DNA of 64,000 nucleotides from Rossellomorea pakistanensis (GCF_016908495.1 NZ_JAFBDZ010000003.1:558001-622000); one strand, 5' to 3'; shown: positions 50,565-59,795, counted from the first letter of the stretch. Notes: generated from the sequence alone by a model not told the origin. Program-made: numbers and translations.

Positions 50565-51806
50565 TTGAACGCTGAGATCATTGCTGTAGGTTCAGAATTA
50601 TTATTAGGGCAGATCGTAAATACGAATGCCCGTTTTTTATCTGAACAATTAGCAGAAATTGGAGTGAATGTGTACTATCACACAGTTGTTGGAGATAATT
50701 CAACAAGATTAAAGGATGCGTTAGCGCTTGCAGAGAAAAGAGCAGATTTAATTATTTTCACAGGGGGACTAGGTCCAACAAAAGATGATCTGACAAAAGA
50801 AACGATTGCTAACCATTTGGAAACAACTCTTGAAATGAACGATGCTGCTTTTCAATCGATTAAGGATTATTTTCATAAAACCAAAAGAATTATGACTCCG
50901 AATAATGAAAAACAGGCTCTAGTCTTAAAGGGTTCAACAGTGTTAGCAAATGAAAAAGGAATGGCACCAGGAATGTACTTTAGTCACAACGGAATGCATT
51001 ATATGCTCCTTCCTGGTCCTCCATTTGAAATGGAACCGATGTTTGAAAAGTATGGAAAAACAGCCATTGAAAAGGCTTTAGGTCGTAAAGAAACCATTCA
51101 TTCTAGAGTACTGAGGTTCTTTGGAATTGGCGAAGCGCAACTTGAAACCGAGATTGAAGACATAATCAATGAGCAATTAAATCCAACAGTGGCTCCTCTG
51201 GCTTCAGACGGTGAAGTAACACTTCGCTTAACGGCTAAACATGAGTCAAAAGAAATTGCAGGAGAGATGTTAGATCAGATGGAAGAAAAGATCTTGAAGA
51301 TTCTTTCACCCTATTTTTATGGGTATGATGATACATCTCTCATGAAGGAATTATCTGATAGATTGAAAGAAAAAGAAATTACTCTATCTGTTGCAGAAAG
51401 TTTAACCGGTGGACTATTCCAATCAGAGTTCACGAATATCTCAGGCGCTGGTTCTGTCTTAAAGGGCGGAATTGTTTGTTACACCAATGAGGTAAAAAAA
51501 GAGCTTCTATCCGTTTCAAAAAATACTTTAAGTATTCATGGGGCAGTAAGTGAGCCATGTGCTAAAGAACTAGCCGAAAATGTTAGAGAGCTTTTCAAGT
51601 CAGACATTGGAATTAGTTTTACTGGTGCAGCAGGTCCAGGTCCCCATGAAGGAATGCCAGAAGGAACCGTTTGGATCGGGATAGCAGAAAAAGGTAAACC
51701 GACAAGAACATTCCTGCTAAATTTAGCCGGTGGAAGAAACGCCAATCGAATCCGAACCGTAAAATATGGATGTTATTATTTACTAAAAGAAGTAGTATCC
51801 ATATAG
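50565..51806 (+). CDS. cinA: CinA family protein (competence/damage-inducible)
   Basis: 413-aa two-domain protein: N-terminal MoeA/MogA-like domain (1-170; [35 protein letters not shown]) and C-terminal CinA/PncC-like amidase domain (about 255-413; [27 protein letters not shown]). The C-terminal type deamidates NMN in other bacteria. TTG start after AAGGGGATGA. Precedes recA as in most Firmicutes. Confidence 0.94.
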   Translation: MNAEIIAVGSELLLGQIVNTNARFLSEQLAEIGVNVYYHTVVGDNSTRLKDALALAEKRADLIIFTGGLGPTKDDLTKETIANHLETTLEMNDAAFQSIKDYFHKTKRIMTPNNEKQALVLKGSTVLANEKGMAPGMYFSHNGMHYMLLPGPPFEMEPMFEKYGKTAIEKALGRKETIHSRVLRFFGIGEAQLETEIEDIINEQLNPTVAPLASDGEVTLRLTAKHESKEIAGEMLDQMEEKILKILSPYFYGYDDTSLMKELSDRLKEKEITLSVAESLTGGLFQSEFTNISGAGSVLKGGIVCYTNEVKKELLSVSKNTLSIHGAVSEPCAKELAENVRELFKSDIGISFTGAAGPGPHEGMPEGTVWIGIAEKGKPTRTFLLNLAGGRNANRIRTVKYGCYYLLKEVVSI

Positions 51807-51819
51807 ATAATTATAAACG

Positions 51820-51878
51820 CTGACCCAAAGGATGTTAACATTTCACCCTATTATCATTCGCTCTAAAGGGTCAGTTTT
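51820..51878 (+). terminator. Terminator-like stem after cinA
   Basis: CTGACCC (51820-51826) / GGGTCAG (51868-51874) followed by TTTTAA, loop 41 nt. Weak terminator. The A+T-rich stretch 51879-52008 beyond it holds nothing I can name. Confidence 0.6.
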
Positions 51879-52008
51879 AATGTGTAAAGCGCCAATGAAT
51901 GTTCTGATAAATAGTTAAAAAGTAGTTTATTAGTTGTTTATAGTGTTTATTTTCTGTTTTTTATAGAAGAAAACTATTTTTTAATTGAAAAGCAGTTCAT
52001 AAAAAAAC

Positions 52009-52022
52009 CGAATGAATGTTCG
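52009..52022. promoter_or_regulatory. LexA (DinR) box of recA
   Basis: CGAATGAATGTTCG fits the Gram-positive SOS box CGAACNNNNGTTCG with one mismatch (T for C), the same deviation I recall in the B. subtilis recA box. It lies 9 bases upstream of the -35. Confidence 0.85.
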
Positions 52023-52031
52023 ATTTTTTTA

Positions 52032-52060
52032 TTGATAAAGTGAAAGAAAACAGATATAGT
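52032..52060 (+). promoter_or_regulatory. recA promoter
   Basis: TTGATA (52032-52037), 17-nt spacer, TATAGT (52055-52060). The start point would be near 52067, giving a leader of about 70 nt. Confidence 0.75.
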
Positions 52061-52079
52061 AGAGATAGGTTCAGAAATG

Positions 52080-52098
52080 AGACAAAATACTTTTGTCT
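52080..52098 (+). promoter_or_regulatory. Hairpin in the recA leader
   Basis: AGACAAAA TAC TTTTGTCT, a perfect 8-bp stem, 13-31 nt into the predicted mRNA and 40 bases ahead of the recA start. Possibly stabilises the transcript or tunes expression. Confidence 0.5.
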
Positions 52099-52137
52099 TC
52101 TTATATATTAATTGAATGGTATAAAGGAGGAAGTTTA

Positions 52138-53175
52138 GTGAGTGATCGTCAAGCTGCCTTAGATATGGCTCTTAAACAAATTGAAAAGCAATTCGGAAAA
52201 GGCTCCATTATGAAATTAGGTGAACAAACAGATAGACAAATCGTTACCGTACCAAGTGGTTCATTAGCACTTGATACAGCACTTGGAGTGGGTGGCTACC
52301 CAAGAGGGCGTATTATTGAAATTTATGGTCCTGAGAGTTCAGGTAAAACAACCGTAGCGCTTCATGCTATAGCAGAAGTACAAGCTCAAGGAGGGCAAGC
52401 AGCGTTCATAGACGCAGAGCATGCGCTTGACCCTGTATATGCACAGAAATTAGGGGTTAATATTGATGAACTATTACTCTCTCAACCTGACACAGGGGAA
52501 CAAGCTTTAGAAATTGCCGAGGCTCTTGTTCGAAGTGGAGCAGTGGATGCAATTGTTATTGACTCTGTTGCAGCTCTTGTACCAAAAGCGGAGATTGAAG
52601 GGGAAATGGGAGACTCACACGTAGGTTTGCAAGCTCGTCTGATGTCCCAAGCCCTTCGTAAACTATCAGGAGCTATTAACAAATCTAAAACGATTGCGAT
52701 CTTCATAAACCAGATTCGTGAAAAAGTAGGAGTTATGTTCGGTAATCCGGAAACAACTCCAGGTGGACGCGCGTTAAAATTCTATTCATCTGTACGTTTA
52801 GAGGTAAGACGTGCTGAAACATTAAAACAAGGGAATGAGATGGTTGGGAATAAAACCCGTGTAAAAGTTGTTAAGAATAAGGTGGCTCCTCCTTTCCGTG
52901 TGGCAGAACTTGATATTATGTACGGAGAAGGAATTTCAAAAGAAGGGGAAATTGTTGACCTCGGTTCTGAAGTGGATATTGTCCAAAAAAGTGGTGCATG
53001 GTATTCCTATAATAACGAAAGACTTGGACAAGGGCGTGAGAATGCAAAACTATTCTTGAAAGAAAACCCTGAGGTTCGAAGTGAAATAATGCAAAAGATC
53101 CGTGAGCATTACGGCCTGGATACCGGAAAAGCGGAAATAGAAGAAGGGCAAGAAGAATTATTTGCTGATGAGTAG
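52138..53175 (+). CDS. recA: Recombinase RecA
   Basis: 345-aa RecA, the strand-exchange protein and co-protease for LexA. Walker [10 protein letters not shown], the [15 protein letters not shown]alker B region, the L1/L2 loops ([41 protein letters not shown]) and an acidic C-terminal tail are present. GTG 52138 has a perfect AAAGGAGG seven bases upstream and gives [20 protein letters not shown]. Controlled by its own promoter and LexA box. Confidence 0.98.
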   Translation: MSDRQAALDMALKQIEKQFGKGSIMKLGEQTDRQIVTVPSGSLALDTALGVGGYPRGRIIEIYGPESSGKTTVALHAIAEVQAQGGQAAFIDAEHALDPVYAQKLGVNIDELLLSQPDTGEQALEIAEALVRSGAVDAIVIDSVAALVPKAEIEGEMGDSHVGLQARLMSQALRKLSGAINKSKTIAIFINQIREKVGVMFGNPETTPGGRALKFYSSVRLEVRRAETLKQGNEMVGNKTRVKVVKNKVAPPFRVAELDIMYGEGISKEGEIVDLGSEVDIVQKSGAWYSYNNERLGQGRENAKLFLKENPEVRSEIMQKIREHYGLDTGKAEIEEGQEELFADE

Positions 53176-53186
53176 AAAGTGACAAT

Positions 53187-53217
53187 AAAGGGTTGGCCCA
53201 AATGGTCAATCCTTTTT
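53187..53217 (+). terminator. Terminator after recA
   Basis: AAAGGGTTGGCC / GGTCAATCCTTT, 12-bp stem including G-U pairs, 5-nt loop, then TTTTT. Confidence 0.88.
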
Positions 53218-53298
53218 GTTATATTTGTAATAAAATTATTCAGTGTTTAAAAAAGTGTAGAAAGTTAAGAATGATAAGGGGTGAAAAGGGAGAACCCC

Positions 53299-53327
53299 TT
53301 GACAATGAATTTTCTGAGATTTAAAAT
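53299..53327 (+). promoter_or_regulatory. Sigma-A promoter candidate for rny
   Basis: TTGACA (53299-53304), exactly 17 nt, TAAAAT (53322-53327): a near-consensus promoter. Transcription would start near 53334, about 130 nt before rny. It lies inside the small ORF described at the same place, so the two interpretations partly compete. Confidence 0.7.
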
Positions 53328-53460
53328 TAACATGTATATTTTACAATTTTTTCGAAATGAAATGATTGAAAGCCTAGCGCTGTATATTGAAACCTTTGGA
53401 AACAATGTACCAGCCGACATGCAAAGAGACATGACACAAGTTCATAGCAAGAGGAGGTGA
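53299..53460 (+). CDS. Possible small ORF coupled to rny (53 aa)
   Basis: An open frame from TTG 53299 (AAGGGAG 6 bases upstream; ATG 53305 also possible; frame open back to GTG 53281) to TGA 53458-53460. The stop lies within the rny ribosome-binding site AGGAGGTGA, an arrangement typical of translational coupling. The predicted peptide (start [15 protein letters not shown], middle [15 protein letters not shown], end [11 protein letters not shown]) looks like an amphipathic helical protein rather than random translation. I do not recognise a family. The near-consensus promoter overlaps its first codons, which would leave only an internal ATG (53332) on that transcript. Confidence 0.35.
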   Translation: MTMNFLRFKINMYILQFFRNEMIESLALYIETFGNNVPADMQRDMTQVHSKRR

Positions 53461-53464
53461 AAAG

Positions 53465-55024
53465 ATGGAACCCATTACAATCATCTCCATTTTGCTTGGC
53501 CTAATCGTCGGTGTAGTTGTTGGATATTTTATTCGTAAGTCCATTGCTGAAGCGAAAATAGCGGGAGCAAAAGGTTCTGCAGAGCATATTCTTGAAGATG
53601 CTAAGCGCGAGGCAGAAGCTCTGAAGAAAGAAAAGCTCTTAGAAGCAAAGGATGAAAATCATAAGCTTCGTACTGAAATGGAAAATGACCTTCGTGAACG
53701 AAGAAATGAATTGCAAAAGCAGGAAAATCGTTTAATGCAAAAGGAAGAGAACCTCGATCGTAAAGATGAAACACTTGATAAACGTGAATCATCCCTTGAA
53801 AGAAAAGAGGAAGCTCTTAACGAAAGACAACAACATATTGAAGAGATGGAAAGCAAAGTGGACGAGATGGTACGTACACAGCAAACTGAACTAGAACGCA
53901 TCTCGGGCCTAACACGCGATGAAGGAAAAGCGATTATTCTCGATCGACTTGAAAATGAGCTCTCTCATGACCTTGCAATAATGGTAAGAGAACAAGAGAC
54001 ACGTGCGAAAGAGGAATCGGATAAGAAAGCGAAAGAAATTCTATCACTAGCCATTCAACGTTGCGCAGCAGAACATGTTGCTGAAACTACGGTTTCGGTA
54101 GTAAACCTACCAAATGATGAGATGAAAGGTCGCATTATTGGCCGTGAAGGTAGAAACATTCGTACACTTGAAACATTAACTGGAATTGATCTTATCATTG
54201 ATGATACACCTGAAGCTGTAATATTATCCGGTTTTGATCCAATTCGTCGTGAAACGGCTCGTATTGCATTAGAAAAACTGGTTCAAGACGGTAGAATCCA
54301 TCCGGCTCGCATCGAAGAGATGGTCGATAAAGCGAGACGAGAAGTGGATGAACATATTCGTGAAATTGGTGAACAAACAACGTTTGAAGTTGGTGTTCAC
54401 GGGCTCCATCCAGATTTAATAAAGATTTTAGGACGGTTGAAATATCGTACAAGCTACGGTCAAAACGTTCTAAAACATTCAATGGAGGTTGCTTACCTGT
54501 CTGGCTTACTAGCAGCTGAGCTTGGTGAGGATGAGACATTAGCTCGCCGTGCAGGATTACTCCATGATATTGGAAAAGCAATAGACCATGAAGTTGAAGG
54601 AAGCCATGTAGAGATTGGTGTTGAACTAGCAACTAAGTACAAAGAGAACTCAGTTGTTATTAACAGTATTGCTTCTCACCATGGTGACACTGAACCTACT
54701 TCAATCATTGCGGTTCTAGTTGCGGCGGCAGATGCATTGTCTGCAGCGAGACCTGGAGCACGTAGTGAAACCCTTGAGAATTATATTCGTCGCTTAGAGA
54801 AGCTTGAAGAGATTTCTGAATCCTACGAAGGCGTAGAGAAATCATTTGCCATTCAAGCTGGAAGAGAAGTGCGAATTATGGTTCGACCAGAAAGTATCGA
54901 TGATTTAGAAGCCCATCGATTAGCACGGGATATTCGTAAGCGTATCGAAGAAGAGCTTGATTATCCTGGTCATATCAAGGTAACGGTTATTCGAGAAACA
55001 AGAGCAGTTGAATATGCTAAATAA
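53465..55024 (+). CDS. rny: Ribonuclease Y
   Basis: 519-aa membrane-anchored endoribonuclease that initiates mRNA decay in Firmicutes. N-terminal membrane helix ([17 protein letters not shown]), a long coiled coil (about 30-200), a KH domain ([15 protein letters not shown]) and an HD domain with the metal pair in [27 protein letters not shown] immediately before ATG 53465. PNPase, a partner in the degradosome-like network, is encoded at 20260. Confidence 0.97.
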   Translation: MEPITIISILLGLIVGVVVGYFIRKSIAEAKIAGAKGSAEHILEDAKREAEALKKEKLLEAKDENHKLRTEMENDLRERRNELQKQENRLMQKEENLDRKDETLDKRESSLERKEEALNERQQHIEEMESKVDEMVRTQQTELERISGLTRDEGKAIILDRLENELSHDLAIMVREQETRAKEESDKKAKEILSLAIQRCAAEHVAETTVSVVNLPNDEMKGRIIGREGRNIRTLETLTGIDLIIDDTPEAVILSGFDPIRRETARIALEKLVQDGRIHPARIEEMVDKARREVDEHIREIGEQTTFEVGVHGLHPDLIKILGRLKYRTSYGQNVLKHSMEVAYLSGLLAAELGEDETLARRAGLLHDIGKAIDHEVEGSHVEIGVELATKYKENSVVINSIASHHGDTEPTSIIAVLVAAADALSAARPGARSETLENYIRRLEKLEEISESYEGVEKSFAIQAGREVRIMVRPESIDDLEAHRLARDIRKRIEEELDYPGHIKVTVIRETRAVEYAK

Positions 55025-55029
55025 AGATC

Positions 55030-55059
55030 GGTTGGCCCAGTATTGGGTCAGCCTTTTTT
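55030..55059 (+). terminator. Terminator after rny
   Basis: GGTTGGCCCA / TGGGTCAGCC (10 bp with G-U pairs), 4-nt loop, TTTTTT. Confidence 0.9.
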
Positions 55060-55233
55060 GGTTGTTAGGAATAATAAACTTTGTAAATGACTTTAAATAT
55101 GTATGGCTTATCATGAATGTAAATTAATATAAATACAATTTTATAGTATTTCCTGAACACATTTTCTAGGTTTATCATAAAAAAGGTTATGGGAATAATG
55201 TAGGAATGATGTAAAAATGGAGGTTTAAAGATT

Positions 55234-56082
55234 GTGGTAACAGAAATCGAACCCAATGTAAATAATGAGTATGATAATCTTGAAAAAGTAATTGTCTGTC
55301 CTCCAACTTTTATGAAAATAGACAAAGTTATAAATGAAACACAGAAGCAATTTATTGAAAAAAATATCAATCAAGAGAAGGCTACAAGTCAACATCAGCT
55401 TTTCGTGAAAACATTAACAGACATTGGAATTGATGTCATCTTTTTACCTGAAGAATCAAAGTATCCAGAACAGGTTTTTACTCGTGATATTGCTTTTACG
55501 ATTGGAAATACTGTCTATTTATCAAAAATGGGGAATAAAATCAGAATAGGGGAAGAAGAAGTAGTAAGGTCATATTTAAGGGAAGAAGAAATCGCTTATA
55601 AAAGTATGGAAACAGGAAAAATTGAAGGAGGGGACGTATTAGTAGCAGATTGTAAAGTTTTTGTAGGAATCAGTTGTCGAACAAATAGAAGTGCGGTTAT
55701 TGAACTTCAAAAATCTCTTAAACATTATAAGGTACTTCCTATTAAAATAGAGAAAAAGTATTTACATTTAGATTGTGTATTTAACATTATATCTTCTAAC
55801 GAGGCTCTAGTTTATTCTCCTGCTTTTAGACAAAAAGAACTTGATTTATTATCATCTCATTTTGATCTTATTGAAGTAGAGAATAGTGAACAATTTACGA
55901 TGGGTACAAACATTTTATCACTAGGGGAAAAACAAATAATTAGTTTACCTCAAAACATTCAAGTAAATAAACAGCTTCTAAATAGGGGTTATAATGTGAT
56001 AGAAGTTGAATTTTCAGAAATTATTAAATCTGGGGGCTCCTTTCGTTGTTGCTCACTTCCATTACTACGAAGATCAAAATAG
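55234..56082 (+). CDS. Dimethylarginine dimethylaminohydrolase-like (guanidino-group modifying) protein
   Basis: 282-aa member of the pentein superfamily (DDAH / arginine deiminase / amidinotransferase). Visible: PEQVFTRDIAFTIGNTVYLSKM (Asp), the EGGDVLVAD loop, the catalytic His in YLHLDCVF and a C-terminal SGGSFRCCSLPL with the nucleophilic Cys. The short length and layout fit DDAH-like hydrolases that release citrulline from (methyl)arginine, but other guanidino substrates are possible. GTG 55234 with TGGAGGT upstream. It is more A+T-rich than its neighbours and sits, with queCDE, between rny and ymdB. Confidence 0.82.
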   Translation: MVTEIEPNVNNEYDNLEKVIVCPPTFMKIDKVINETQKQFIEKNINQEKATSQHQLFVKTLTDIGIDVIFLPEESKYPEQVFTRDIAFTIGNTVYLSKMGNKIRIGEEEVVRSYLREEEIAYKSMETGKIEGGDVLVADCKVFVGISCRTNRSAVIELQKSLKHYKVLPIKIEKKYLHLDCVFNIISSNEALVYSPAFRQKELDLLSSHFDLIEVENSEQFTMGTNILSLGEKQIISLPQNIQVNKQLLNRGYNVIEVEFSEIIKSGGSFRCCSLPLLRRSK

Positions 56083-56084
56083 TA

Positions 56085-56113
56085 ATGATAAGCAAAGGAA
56101 TATATGATATAGT
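56085..56113 (+). promoter_or_regulatory. Promoter of the queCDE operon
   Basis: ATGATA (56085-56090; 4 of 6 to TTGACA), 17-nt spacer, TATAGT (56108-56113). Places the transcription start about 37 nt before the preQ1 aptamer. Confidence 0.55.
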
Positions 56114-56156
56114 ATGTACTGACAAAAGAAGAAATTCTGCCGGAAATTCTTGCAGG

Positions 56157-56192
56157 AGAGGTTCTAGCTACACCCTCTATAAAAAACTAAGG
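56157..56192 (+). promoter_or_regulatory. PreQ1-I riboswitch aptamer
   Basis: Starts AGAGGTTCTAGCTACACCCT and ends with an A-run and ACTAAGG, the classic class I preQ1 aptamer. P1 is AGAGG with CCTCT; the pseudoknot pairs the loop TAG with the tail CTA. It lies upstream of queuosine-precursor genes and is linked to a terminator, so it should switch off queCDE when preQ1 is abundant. Confidence 0.96.
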
Positions 56193-56197
56193 ATATT

Positions 56198-56225
56198 GGT
56201 ATCTCCTTAGAGGTGCCGTTTTTTT
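56198..56225 (+). terminator. Riboswitch-controlled terminator
   Basis: GGTATCT / AGGTGCC stem with a 6-nt loop, then TTTTTTT. The competing antiterminator pairs CTAAGGA (56187-56193), which includes the pseudoknot strand of the aptamer, with TCCTTAG (56204-56210). Ligand binding captures CTA, favouring termination. Confidence 0.9.
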
Positions 56226-56297
56226 ATGTTTTTCAAATAAGTTAGAATTTCTCTTTCTTCTTATATGGAGCAATCCACAAAGGAAAGGTGAAATATA

Positions 56298-56963
56298 ATG
56301 AATAGTAAAAAAGCATTAGTTGTTTTCAGTGGTGGACAGGATAGTACAACATGCCTATTCTGGGCCATGAAACAGTTTGATGAAGTAGAGGCCGTTACAT
56401 TTAATTATGGACAACGACATATAGAAGAACTTCAATGTGCTGAGGAGATTGCGGAGGAGCTGAATATTCGCCATCATATTCTTGATATGAGCTTATTAAA
56501 TCAGCTAGCCCCAAGTGCACTAACAAGAAATGACCAAGAAATTATAGAAAAAGAGGGAGAATTACCGTCTACATTTGTCCCTGGTAGAAATTTATTGTTC
56601 TTCTCATTTGCGGGGGTACTCGCGAAACAAATTGACGCCAAGCATATTATAACAGGTGTATGTGAAACAGATTTTAGTGGATACCCAGATTGTCGAGATC
56701 AGTTTGTAAAATCATTAAATGTTACTTTAAATTTATCCATGGAAGAGTCATTCGTTATTCATACTCCACTTATGTGGTTAGATAAAGCTGAAACATGGGA
56801 ACTAGCAGATCAACTCAAAGCTTTAGATTTTGTACGTGAAAAAACATTGACATGCTATAACGGAGTAAAAGGTGATGGATGTGGGACATGTCCTGCGTGT
56901 AAGCTTCGCGGGAGGGGTTTACAACAGTATTTAAACCATAGAGAAGAGGGGAAAAGAGCATGA
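56298..56963 (+). CDS. queC: 7-cyano-7-deazaguanine synthase
   Basis: 221-aa ATP-dependent enzyme converting CDG to preQ0 in queuosine biosynthesis. PP-loop [11 protein letters not shown] at the N-terminus, [14 protein letters not shown] and the zinc-site cysteines in a [16 protein letters not shown] segment near the C-terminus. ATG 56298 with AAAGGTGA. First gene of the preQ1-controlled operon; overlaps queD by four bases. Confidence 0.96.
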   Translation: MNSKKALVVFSGGQDSTTCLFWAMKQFDEVEAVTFNYGQRHIEELQCAEEIAEELNIRHHILDMSLLNQLAPSALTRNDQEIIEKEGELPSTFVPGRNLLFFSFAGVLAKQIDAKHIITGVCETDFSGYPDCRDQFVKSLNVTLNLSMEESFVIHTPLMWLDKAETWELADQLKALDFVREKTLTCYNGVKGDGCGTCPACKLRGRGLQQYLNHREEGKRA

Positions 56964-57397
56964 TTCAACAGATTTATCCTAGCCCAACCCACTCTTTTCA
57001 ATATGAATTAAATAAAGATTTACAGTTCGCTGCAGCCCATTTTGTTCCACACAGTGAAGCAGGTGTATGTCAACAAGTCCATGGTCATACTTATTTTGTG
57101 AATATTACTATTGCAGCTGATGAATTGGATGATTCAGGATTTTTAGTGAATTTTAAAGACATAAAAACACTTATTCATAATCGATTTGACCATCGCATTC
57201 TAAACGAGGACTCGTTATTTTCGAATGATCATGCGAATGACTTTCCGACGTCCGAGGTCCTAGCAAGGAAGGTTTATGAAATTATTCAGCAGTACTTGGA
57301 CACACGAAAAAATGCACCTAAATGTTTACAAATCTTCTTAAGAGAAACTCCGACTAGCTATGTGATTTATCGCCCAAAGGAGGCAAGAGGTTCATGA
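56960..57397 (+). CDS. queD: 6-carboxy-5,6,7,8-tetrahydropterin synthase
   Basis: 145-aa QueD, which makes carboxytetrahydropterin from dihydroneopterin triphosphate. Zinc-binding His residues in AAAHFVP and VHGHTY, catalytic Cys in [10 protein letters not shown], and [18 protein letters not shown] are diagnostic. Starts in the queC stop (ATGA) and overlaps queE likewise. Confidence 0.95.
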   Translation: MIQQIYPSPTHSFQYELNKDLQFAAAHFVPHSEAGVCQQVHGHTYFVNITIAADELDDSGFLVNFKDIKTLIHNRFDHRILNEDSLFSNDHANDFPTSEVLARKVYEIIQQYLDTRKNAPKCLQIFLRETPTSYVIYRPKEARGS

Positions 57398-58119
57398 AGA
57401 AGCTTCCTGTTTTAGAAATCTTTGGACCAACTATTCAAGGTGAAGGAATGGTGGTCGGACAAAAAACGATGTTTGTACGAACAGCAGGGTGTGATTATTC
57501 TTGTTCATGGTGTGATTCTGCATTTACATGGGATGGTTCAGCTAAGGAAGAAATAAAAATGATGACAGCTAAGGAAATATGGGAAGAGCTTAAAAGCATC
57601 GGAGGAGACCGATTCAAACATGTGACAATTTCAGGTGGGAACCCGGCTCTTCTTTCGCATTTAAATGAGCTATTGGATATTTTTCAAATGAATGAAGTTG
57701 CTTCAGCTCTCGAAACTCAAGGCAGTCGTTGGCAGGATTGGTTCCTTGAGATTGATGATTTGACAATCTCGCCAAAGCCTCCAAGCTCAGGAATGGTCAC
57801 AAACTTTCATGTACTTGACGATATCATTTCAAAGCTCTCGCAATCTTCTCAGGGAAAATATAGTCTAAAAGTAGTCGTCTTTGATGACGAAGACTTGGAA
57901 TATGCATCAAAAGTACATCATCGCTATCCTAATGTCCCTTTTTACATCCAAACGGGGAATCCTATTGTAAGTGAGAACAACGATGAAGTTCTAATTCAAA
58001 CATTACTACAAAGATTTGAGGCCCTAACAGATCAAGTAATGAGTCGAAAAGATCTTCTAAATGTAAGAGTATTGCCACAGCTTCACACCCTAATCTGGGG
58101 AAACAAACGCGGAGTTTAG
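57394..58119 (+). CDS. queE: 7-carboxy-7-deazaguanine synthase (radical SAM)
   Basis: 241-aa radical-SAM enzyme rearranging carboxytetrahydropterin to CDG. IFGPTIQGEGMVVGQKTMFVR at the start, then the cluster motif CDYSCSWC (Cx3Cx2C) and SGGNPALLSHL. It completes the queCDE set. queF, which reduces preQ0 to preQ1 and often follows in Bacillus, is not found here. Confidence 0.95.
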   Translation: MKKLPVLEIFGPTIQGEGMVVGQKTMFVRTAGCDYSCSWCDSAFTWDGSAKEEIKMMTAKEIWEELKSIGGDRFKHVTISGGNPALLSHLNELLDIFQMNEVASALETQGSRWQDWFLEIDDLTISPKPPSSGMVTNFHVLDDIISKLSQSSQGKYSLKVVVFDDEDLEYASKVHHRYPNVPFYIQTGNPIVSENNDEVLIQTLLQRFEALTDQVMSRKDLLNVRVLPQLHTLIWGNKRGV

Positions 58120-58131
58120 TACTTTAACGTA

Positions 58132-58180
58132 CTGAGGGACGGTTCTCGACCGCTTTAAAGCGGTCGAGAACCGTCCCCAG
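58132..58180. repeat. Long perfect palindrome after queE
   Basis: Two 21-base arms (58136-58156 and 58157-58177; left arm GGGACGGTTCTCGACCGCTTT) are perfect reverse complements with no spacer, extended by CTG/CAG. A smaller inverted repeat AGTAC / GTACT precedes it. No T-tract follows, so a simple intrinsic terminator is doubtful. The GGGACGGTTCTCG motif is of the dispersed-repeat type in Bacillaceae. Confidence 0.85.
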
Positions 58181-58224
58181 TTATGTTAAAATATAAGAAA
58201 TTGAAAATGAGGAAGGATTTGTGA

Positions 58225-59025
58225 ATGAACATTCTATTTATTGGTGACGTTGTCGGCTCTCTTGGCCGGGAGATGATCACAGAATATTTACCAAAATTAA
58301 AGGCAAAATATCGTCCAACATTAACAATCGTGAATGGAGAGAACGCTGCCTCAGGACGTGGAATTACTCAAAAGATCTACAAAGGTTTCCTTCAAGATGG
58401 TGCAAATGTCATAACGATGGGAAATCATACATGGGACAATAAAGAGATATTTGAATTTATCGAGACTAGTAAGAATATAGTCCGCCCGGCTAACTTTCCA
58501 AAGGGCACACCTGGAAAAGGTCTTATTTTTGCCAATATGAATGGAGTCGAAATTGCCGTAATCAATTTGCAAGGCAGAACCTTTATGCCTCCATTAGACT
58601 GCCCCTTTGAGAAGGCAGAAGAATTAGTGAACGAAGCGAAAAAACGAACTCCGTTTATTTTTGTCGATTTTCATGCAGAAGCAACAAGTGAAAAACAAGC
58701 AATGGGTTGGTACCTTGATGGAAAAGTCACAGCAGTCGTAGGGACACATACCCACATTCAAACAGCGGATAATCGAGTACTACCAAATGGAACAGCGTTT
58801 ATAGCAGATGTTGGGATGACAGGACCATACGATGAAATCCTTGGTATGACAAAAGAAGCCGTCATAAAAAAATTCATGACGAGCTTACCGGTACGCTTTG
58901 AAGTTCCAAAAAAAGGCCGCAAAAGTTTAAGCGGGGTGCATATCGAAATCGATTCAAAAACAGGTATGGCTAAAAAGATTGACCGAATCCTTATTAACGA
59001 CGATCATTTATTTTTAGCAGAATAA
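58225..59025 (+). CDS. ymdB: YmdB metallophosphoesterase / phosphodiesterase
   Basis: 266-aa TIGR00282-type calcineurin-like phosphodiesterase. Metal-binding segments FIGDVVGSLGRE, VNGENAASGRGIT, GNHTWDN, FVDFHAEATSEK and VGTHTHIQTAD are in order. In B. subtilis YmdB hydrolyses cyclic nucleotides and influences biofilm versus motility. ATG 58225 after GAGGAAGG; normally adjacent to rny, here separated by the que block. Confidence 0.94.
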   Translation: MNILFIGDVVGSLGREMITEYLPKLKAKYRPTLTIVNGENAASGRGITQKIYKGFLQDGANVITMGNHTWDNKEIFEFIETSKNIVRPANFPKGTPGKGLIFANMNGVEIAVINLQGRTFMPPLDCPFEKAEELVNEAKKRTPFIFVDFHAEATSEKQAMGWYLDGKVTAVVGTHTHIQTADNRVLPNGTAFIADVGMTGPYDEILGMTKEAVIKKFMTSLPVRFEVPKKGRKSLSGVHIEIDSKTGMAKKIDRILINDDHLFLAE

Positions 59026-59063
59026 TTTCGAACCTTGTCTTTCCATGCTTTTTTCGTCCAAGC

Positions 59064-59089
59064 CGGAATGATTTGACTTTTTTGTGAAT
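59064..59089 (+). promoter_or_regulatory. Candidate sigma-H promoter for spoVS
   Basis: CGGAATG (59064-59070), 12 nt, then TGTGAAT (59083-59089) resembles the sigma-H pattern RnAGGAwww ... RnnGAAT. spoVS is a sigma-H gene in B. subtilis. The same stretch contains an inverted repeat GAATGATT (59066-59073) / AATCATTC (59102-59109). Confidence 0.35.
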
Positions 59090-59171
59090 ATAGTATCAGT
59101 GGAATCATTCTTACCAAGTTTGTTCTTGCTTGTGGACATTCGGTATAGGGAAATGACAAGGAGGAAATGAA

Positions 59172-59432
59172 ATGGAAATATTAAAAGTTTCAGCAAAATC
59201 TAATCCCAATTCTGTAGCTGGTGCACTTGCCGGTGTTCTTCGTGAAAGAGGTGCAGCAGAGATTCAAGCCATAGGAGCAGGCGCTCTAAATCAAGCCGTT
59301 AAAGCGGTGGCGATAGCTAGAGGATTTGTTGCCCCCAGTGGAGTCGATCTCATTTGTATCCCTGCCTTTACAGATATTCTAATTGATGGGGAAGAGCGTA
59401 CGGCTATAAAGCTGATTGTGGAACCACGTTAA
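59172..59432 (+). CDS. spoVS: Stage V sporulation protein S
   Basis: 86-aa SpoVS, highly conserved Alba-like small protein affecting spore coat/septation progression. The sequence begins MEILKVSAKSNPNSVAGALA and continues with GAGALNQAVKAVAIARGFV and LICIPAFTDILIDGEERTA. AAGGAGG before ATG 59172. A terminator follows. Confidence 0.97.
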   Translation: MEILKVSAKSNPNSVAGALAGVLRERGAAEIQAIGAGALNQAVKAVAIARGFVAPSGVDLICIPAFTDILIDGEERTAIKLIVEPR

Positions 59433-59436
59433 TACT

Positions 59437-59487
59437 AAAGGTCTGTTTTCTTGCCTAAGAGGCAGGGAAATAGGCCTTTTTTAGCTT
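59437..59487 (+). terminator. Terminator after spoVS
   Basis: AAAGGTCT ... TTGCCT / GGCAGG ... AGGCCTTT: a long imperfect hairpin with T-run. In the remainder of the gap to the dipeptidase gene (59488-59795) I see only A+T-rich sequence with no promoter I would defend. Confidence 0.85.
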
Positions 59488-59795
59488 TATAAAGGTTGAG
59501 ACACTTATTAGAATCGTAATTCATATAGACGAAGTTACACCATCCTTTCAAGATCCTTTTGCAAAAAAATTAGCCTCTTAGTAAGGTAAGAAATTATAAA
59601 TGATTCTGTGTAGATTACATGGAATTCAGTTATTTAGGATTATGGTTTCACCCATTTTCATTTGCTTATCCTTGCCGAATTATGGTATGAAAAGAGAATA
59701 GGATTTATTTGAATAAAATTAACCTATCTAATTTTAATTCATGAAGGAATTAGCTACATTAGAAGCGAATGAAAATAAAGAGAGGAGAGAAAAAA

